Shown here in pieces: positions 51,401 to 57,400 of a DNA stretch of 64,000 nt. The stretch is from Tretioscincus oriximinensis (lineage: Eukaryota > Chordata > Lepidosauria > Squamata > Gymnophthalmidae), in the NCBI GenBank assembly GCA_022410635.1, contig JAJVDF010000194.1, positions 752,008 to 816,007 on the forward strand, given 5' to 3'. Each line of letters begins with the position of its first letter. Position 1 is the stretch's first letter. A program made the position numbers and the translations under genes. A model generated the notes under the pieces. It saw nothing but the letters and a program-made list of their open reading frames with translations, had not been told where the DNA came from and searched no databases.

Positions 51401-54400
51401 TCTGGAGGTAGGTGCCATGTGTAAAAATTGAGAAATGTCAGCCAGGGCTCAATATATTTTGCTTTGAATAAGTTTCAACAGTTGTTGAATTGTAAATTGC
51501 ACCTGAAAGATAATTTCCTCAGGAATATGTTCCTACTAAGAACATGTATCTACTCCAGAAATTCCCAGCCCAGATGTGAAACACAAATCCAGTGGTATTA
51601 AGATGGAAGTATTAAATGGTTCATGTCTCTGTGATATTTCACTCCACGGACAAAGCAATGTAAATACACTCTGATCTTGACTTTTAAGGCTTCTAAAATA
51701 CCTGAAATAAAAGCCCTCACATCCCACTACTAGATTCTGGAACACAAAAACTTCATTATCCACATCCAAGTGGTGTAACTGAATGTATTTGTGCTTGGTG
51801 GATTTGATCCAATATCCTGTAAAGCAGTCAGCCACCTTTAGTTTATATATATATTCCATGTAAAATGTTTTGCTTCCCTGAGCAGATATTGGCTCTTACT
51901 TTCTAGTGAAGCACAGAAATAACTGATCTTTATGGTCATATTGTTCTTATTATCTGAGGCCACTGGCCATGCTGCCTAATGTAATCTGCCAGCATTTGGA
52001 AGTTTAACAGGTGTTACAAGAAATGCTTTGGCACTCTGCACACACCTAGAGAAAACAGGTCTTTAAAGCTAAATATTTGGTTTGACAGTCATATTGCTAG
52101 AAATCAATTCTCATGTATGAAAAAATGTCCAAAGCCAATTTGGATTAAGTAAAGCACAACCCAAAGAATAACTTTTGTTTACAACACAAAGTAAAATATG
52201 AAGGAACCTGGAGACAAAAAATGAACAACTTGAATAGCAAGCAACACTCTACTCTTAGTAAGATCAATAACTAGAACAAAGGGAGAGGAGGGGAATAAGC
52301 AATTGCTGCACCCACTGCAAACTTGGTTTCTATTTTAATGCTTCACCAGAAGATGGTGCAGGGACCAATGTATATTCCTTTTACTCTTTCCCTGCTACCC
52401 AAATTTCCCACTGCTTTGCTTTTTCAGTTGTACAACTTAAATCAATGCAAAAGTTATAATAAATCTGAAATACTGGTAGTTAGTACCTGGTCTCATTTGC
52501 TTTCTTTTTTCTAAGTTAAATAAGCATGCCAAAACGTACTCTTAATGCATCAGAACATTTTCAAATAAAAAATTCCAGAAAATACTGCTAAAAAATACCT
52601 GGNAAATTCTATTCAAATCTCATCTCAAACCTCAACTGTAGTGCTAGATGACTGACTACAATTAGATATTTGTTGTGTGTAACTTGCTTTTATAGTTACA
52701 ATGCTGGATTTGCAAAGCTCATGAACTTAAAAAGCACATAACCTTATAAAGTTCAAGCATGTTCTCATTAAGGGTAGTATGATTGCGTAGGCAAGATATA
52801 ATAATGCATAACATCTTAATCTGTTTCCCAAAAAATTTGTTCAGGCAACAAAAAAATNTCAGGAAATACAGTGGTACCTCGGTTCTCGAACGCCTTGAAT
52901 GTCGACCAAATCGGTGTTCGACCGGCAGATTCCAGAAACTTTTGTCCTGGAATCCGAACACCGATTTGGAACTCGAACTTCTTTCGGCGTTCTTTCGGCC
53001 AGGCGCGCCTTGCTGACGTCATCAGAGTGCGTTTTTTCGCCCAGGTGCGCCTTGCGGACGTCATCAGAGTGCGTTTTTTCGGCCCGGCGCGCCTTGCGGA
53101 CGTCATCAGAGTGCGTTTTTTCGGCCCGGCGCGCCTTGCTTCGGTTCTCGAACAAATTGGTTCTTGACCGTCCTCCCGAAACGAATTGTGTTCGAGAACC
53201 GAGGTACCACTGTACAACTATTGAAAGTGTCTTGGTGTGAGAATATAGACACACAGAAACAGAAGAAGCGACAGGTGATTCAATTTCAGAGAAATAACCG
53301 TGTTAGTCTAGTAGAAAGTCCAGCAAAGGAGCTAGTAGTACTTTGAGACTAACTTGAGAAAAGTGGGTGGCGTAAGCTTTTGTAGACACATCTACTTCGA
53401 TGCTCTGAAGCTTATGCCACCCACTTTTCTCCTCTTAGTCTCAAAGTGCTACTAGCTCCTTTGTTGGACTTTCTACTAGACTAACACGGCTATTTCTCTG
53501 AAATTGACTACCATGGAAAGCACCAATATTAGCCGAATGGAGTGGAAATCCATCAACATCTCCAGGACTCTTGCAAAGCTCATGAATTAAAATTTTAAGC
53601 AAAAAATTATCTATCTGCTGTATCCATTCTGTATCCATTTTTTCACCAAGTCACATATTTTGTTTGTATTATTGGGATAAATGCTAACATGCCATCATTG
53701 CAAGTCAGCCACAAACATAATCCATATGTCACTAGAGACTATTCCTACTTTCAAAATTGCTGTGCCAAATTGAATGGAAATGAACCATATGAAAACTGAA
53801 ACAATTTATAACTTCAAGATTGTTTGTGACAACAGTGTAAGTTGTTAGTCATATCAGATTTGTTTGACGCTACCAAAGGGTTAGGTAATAGATGAATGGC
53901 TAAGTTCTCATGCACACCGTAGCTTCTGTGTGGAAACAACAGACTGGAACTGACATGATTGAAATGGATTGTTAATGGTACTTNTGAAGCAACATGCCTG
54001 CTCAACGTTCAGCCTGTCAATTGTCATCCATAACAAATCAATTATTTCAACACATTTTACTAAGCAGTTACATTTTTAAATTCAAGGAAACCGAATGATT
54101 CTTGTTAAAGTAGAAGTTTCAGGTACTCAGTTTATTTTACATTCTTGTGCAGGATATTGGCTGCGGAGCCTATCAACATAAAGTGAAAGAGGTTTTGCAA
54201 ACTTAAGTAATTTTTAAAAACCCGCTAAGTAGGTGATACATTCTCACATGGACCCCAGAGATGTAAATACTGATTGCAAGCAAAATGAAACAGATTTGGA
54301 CAAATCCCTCTCATCCCTTCATGGAAAGCAAGTGGGACTCCATCATCTACCTTAATTTTGTACTTAAAAGGGTATGTAGGCAAGACACACAGCTGTGTAA

Positions 54401-57400
54401 ACAAATGTATTATGCTATGTATTCCCCATATAACTTGGAGACAGCAGCAAAGCACTGTAGAAAGATTTCTTGCTGAAGGGATATTCTGAACTGGCTTCTC
54501 GTAAATGCATTTAATAAAATGTTTTTAAACATTATACTATTTATTAATTTATACATATATCCTACCCTTTACCTGAAGACACCAGGGCACCCAACAAAAG
54601 GGTGCCACACATAGCATTGGTTACTTTCTCCATCAGAGATTCCCTGTGAAGTATGCGGGGCTGAGAGAACTTTGAAGAACTGNGATTGGCCCAGGATCAC
54701 CCATCTGGTTTTATAAAGGACTGTGGAACTGAACCAGAGAGCCCAACAATCTTAACCATGACACCAAACTGGCTCTTGTGAAAAGATAAGGTATAATTCA
54801 TTTTAAAAAACATTTGAAACAGTTGCACTAGTCATACCTATACATCTTCAGTCTACTATAAGAGTAAGGAAAATACATCAGCAGGCAAAATGCTTTCTGT
54901 TGCCATTTTCTATCTCAGAAGAAACACCTATGGTTTAGTGAATGTAGAAAGGAAGTCACGATTTGTGTTGCTGATGTGTTCTTCTATTCTGAAAGTAGGC
55001 GGAAACTGGAGGAAAATTAGGTGTGACTGCAACCAGCGTGTGAAAAAGAGAAATACATTCATATTTGAAAACGTCATGAAAAGGTTTGCTTTCCATAGAC
55101 TCTAACTGCCCGCTGGGAGCAACAAGCCTAAAAATTTGTAAGAAAGGGTAAGACAAATTCATTCACATGTATCCATTGCTACTAGAATTGATGCCTAGGT
55201 ACTGCCTCCAGGTTGGAGAGGCAGATAGAGTTCCTATAAACACCATTTGCCAGGGGAGCAGAGAGCAGTGGAAATTTTGCCTTTATTTTCTGCTTCAGAT
55301 GCCAAGAAATACTTGGTGGGCCACTGGGTGTTTCAGAATGTTGGACTAGATAAGCTGTGATCCAGCAGGCCTCCTCTTACATCCTTTTTTGAAAAGCTTT
55401 AGGATTAAAACTTGGGAATGACATCTAGAAGAGTGACAATATGCATGCTTAATATAGCTCAATAAGACAACAGGAGAGTGAAAGAGCTCAACTAAGTTAT
55501 TGACGAAAACAACCACACACTCAGCTTCTATCTCTTCTGATGCGATCTCATAAAACAAAACATCAAGATTCTTCTAATATATTTCTGTTTTCTTCAGCAT
55601 GCTATCTTTTAATAGCTCTATTTATTGACTGCTTAGATATTAAAGTTTGGGGACAGAGCTTCATTTTCTTCTGGACAAAAGTTCTAACAGAAAAGATATG
55701 AATCTAAGAAAAACTTTGTTGGTGGTCCAGCTAATCTAACAATGCTTACGCAAGTGTGACAACACACTCTTTGCTTAGCAACGGGTCTTCAGAGACAGAA
55801 TTATAGTAGAACTACATAACCATCATGACTAGCAGTCACAAATTTGATTGCAACAAATTTGTTTAATTCTATTAGGAAGTCATCCAAGCTGGTATACATA
55901 ACATTTTGTAATAGAAGGCAGATATACTTAGCATATCTGCTTCTTATGCAGGTACAAATGGCTCAGTTGGTAAGGAAATGGTCTCTCATCTGGGAGATCA
56001 AGTTTCAAAGCCCTGTGTCAGAGGTAGGGAGAGGTGAGCACCTTCTCCTAGCCTGTAGCTCTAGCAACCCCAGCAATTCAAAAGCAAGAATAGCAAGAAA
56101 TTGCAACTGACTACAAGTACAAGTATGGGAACCACCACAGCCTGGTGGGGAGATAGAATGTCAGCCTTTGGGCAAAATACCCTTGTAAGCCGCTTTGAGT
56201 CCCTTTGAGATGTGAGCAAAGTGGAGTATAAGAACCAACTTCTTCTCCTCTTCTTCTTCTCCTCTTCTTATGTCTTTAAGATCATTAGCAAGATTGTTGG
56301 CAGACAGAAGATGATAGCATAAATTTAAAAGACTATGCAGTATCTGGGATGTGTTACAGGAAACCGCATGATCTCTATAGCTTCAAGATATTATACGTTT
56401 TCCAGCGCCAAAAAGAGATTTAAATGCAAATTTCTGCATGGATTTTCTTCTTCTGCAGATCTTCTGTAAACAAGCATATCATTTTATCTGAACTGTTATT
56501 CCTCTCTCCTACACAAATTGCAATCGGATAGAATTGATCCTAAATTTGAAGCATGCTAACATACATAATTGAACCTGTAGAAAAATGTATATTCAAACAA
56601 GGCCTAAAACAGATCAAGCCAATCCACTTTTACTAATGTGGAATAAGGCAGGTAAATGCAAATTAGGCCTAAAGTTTGCTAAGTGTTTAAATAAAAAACA
56701 GTATCACCAGTTTCAAGGACTATACTACTATTTGCAAGATCTATAAAAATATACAAGGACCATTTTCACATTTCTTATCCAACATAGGCCAGCAGGGAAG
56801 GCTAATAATCGAAATCCATATTGTAAGATTGCATTTGAAAGATATTCCAAAGCTATGTTCACAAAGTAAAAAGAACTCTTCAAAGATAGGTTGGTGGAGT
56901 TTCAGAGTTGATAACCTGTCACTCATCAGTGTACGCACTCCATTTCCAATGTACAATAAATGTCAAAACTTCATGACAGGTGAAATGAGAACATTAGTGT
57001 CACCTGCTACAATCTTCAAGAATATAAAATATGAAAGGTGGAAAATATGATTGTTCGCCTTTCCCAAAAAACTCAAAGGGGCTTAAAGTCAAAACAAAAG
57101 GAACAAAAGTATGATGAGAATATATTTTTTAAAAAATCTACGGGCTACAATTTAATTAACTGAAGGCTATCATGCCCCTATGAAAAATATCACAAACTAC
57201 TCCTAGGTTAGAGCACATATGTACTCTCATATATCAGAGTTATTATGAGCTAGTATTTAGTAATGGAAGCCATTTTTGAATAGGAATTATCTACATTCAT
57301 TGGAATCAGTCAATTTTCACCACAGGGATTTAATTTTTCCTTTAAAAAGCATATCTACATTATTTGTGTANTGTGCTTGAATTCAAATCAAGGAACACTT

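Noticed and set aside
53003..53139. Possible CRISPR-like repeat array
   Set aside because: The units are contiguous with no unique spacers, lie within a transposon in a vertebrate genome, and have no cas genes nearby.
52816..53254. Six overlapping open frames with 14-residue repeats
   Set aside because: They are produced by the 42-bp tandem repeat of the mariner-type MITE, whose unit length is a multiple of three.
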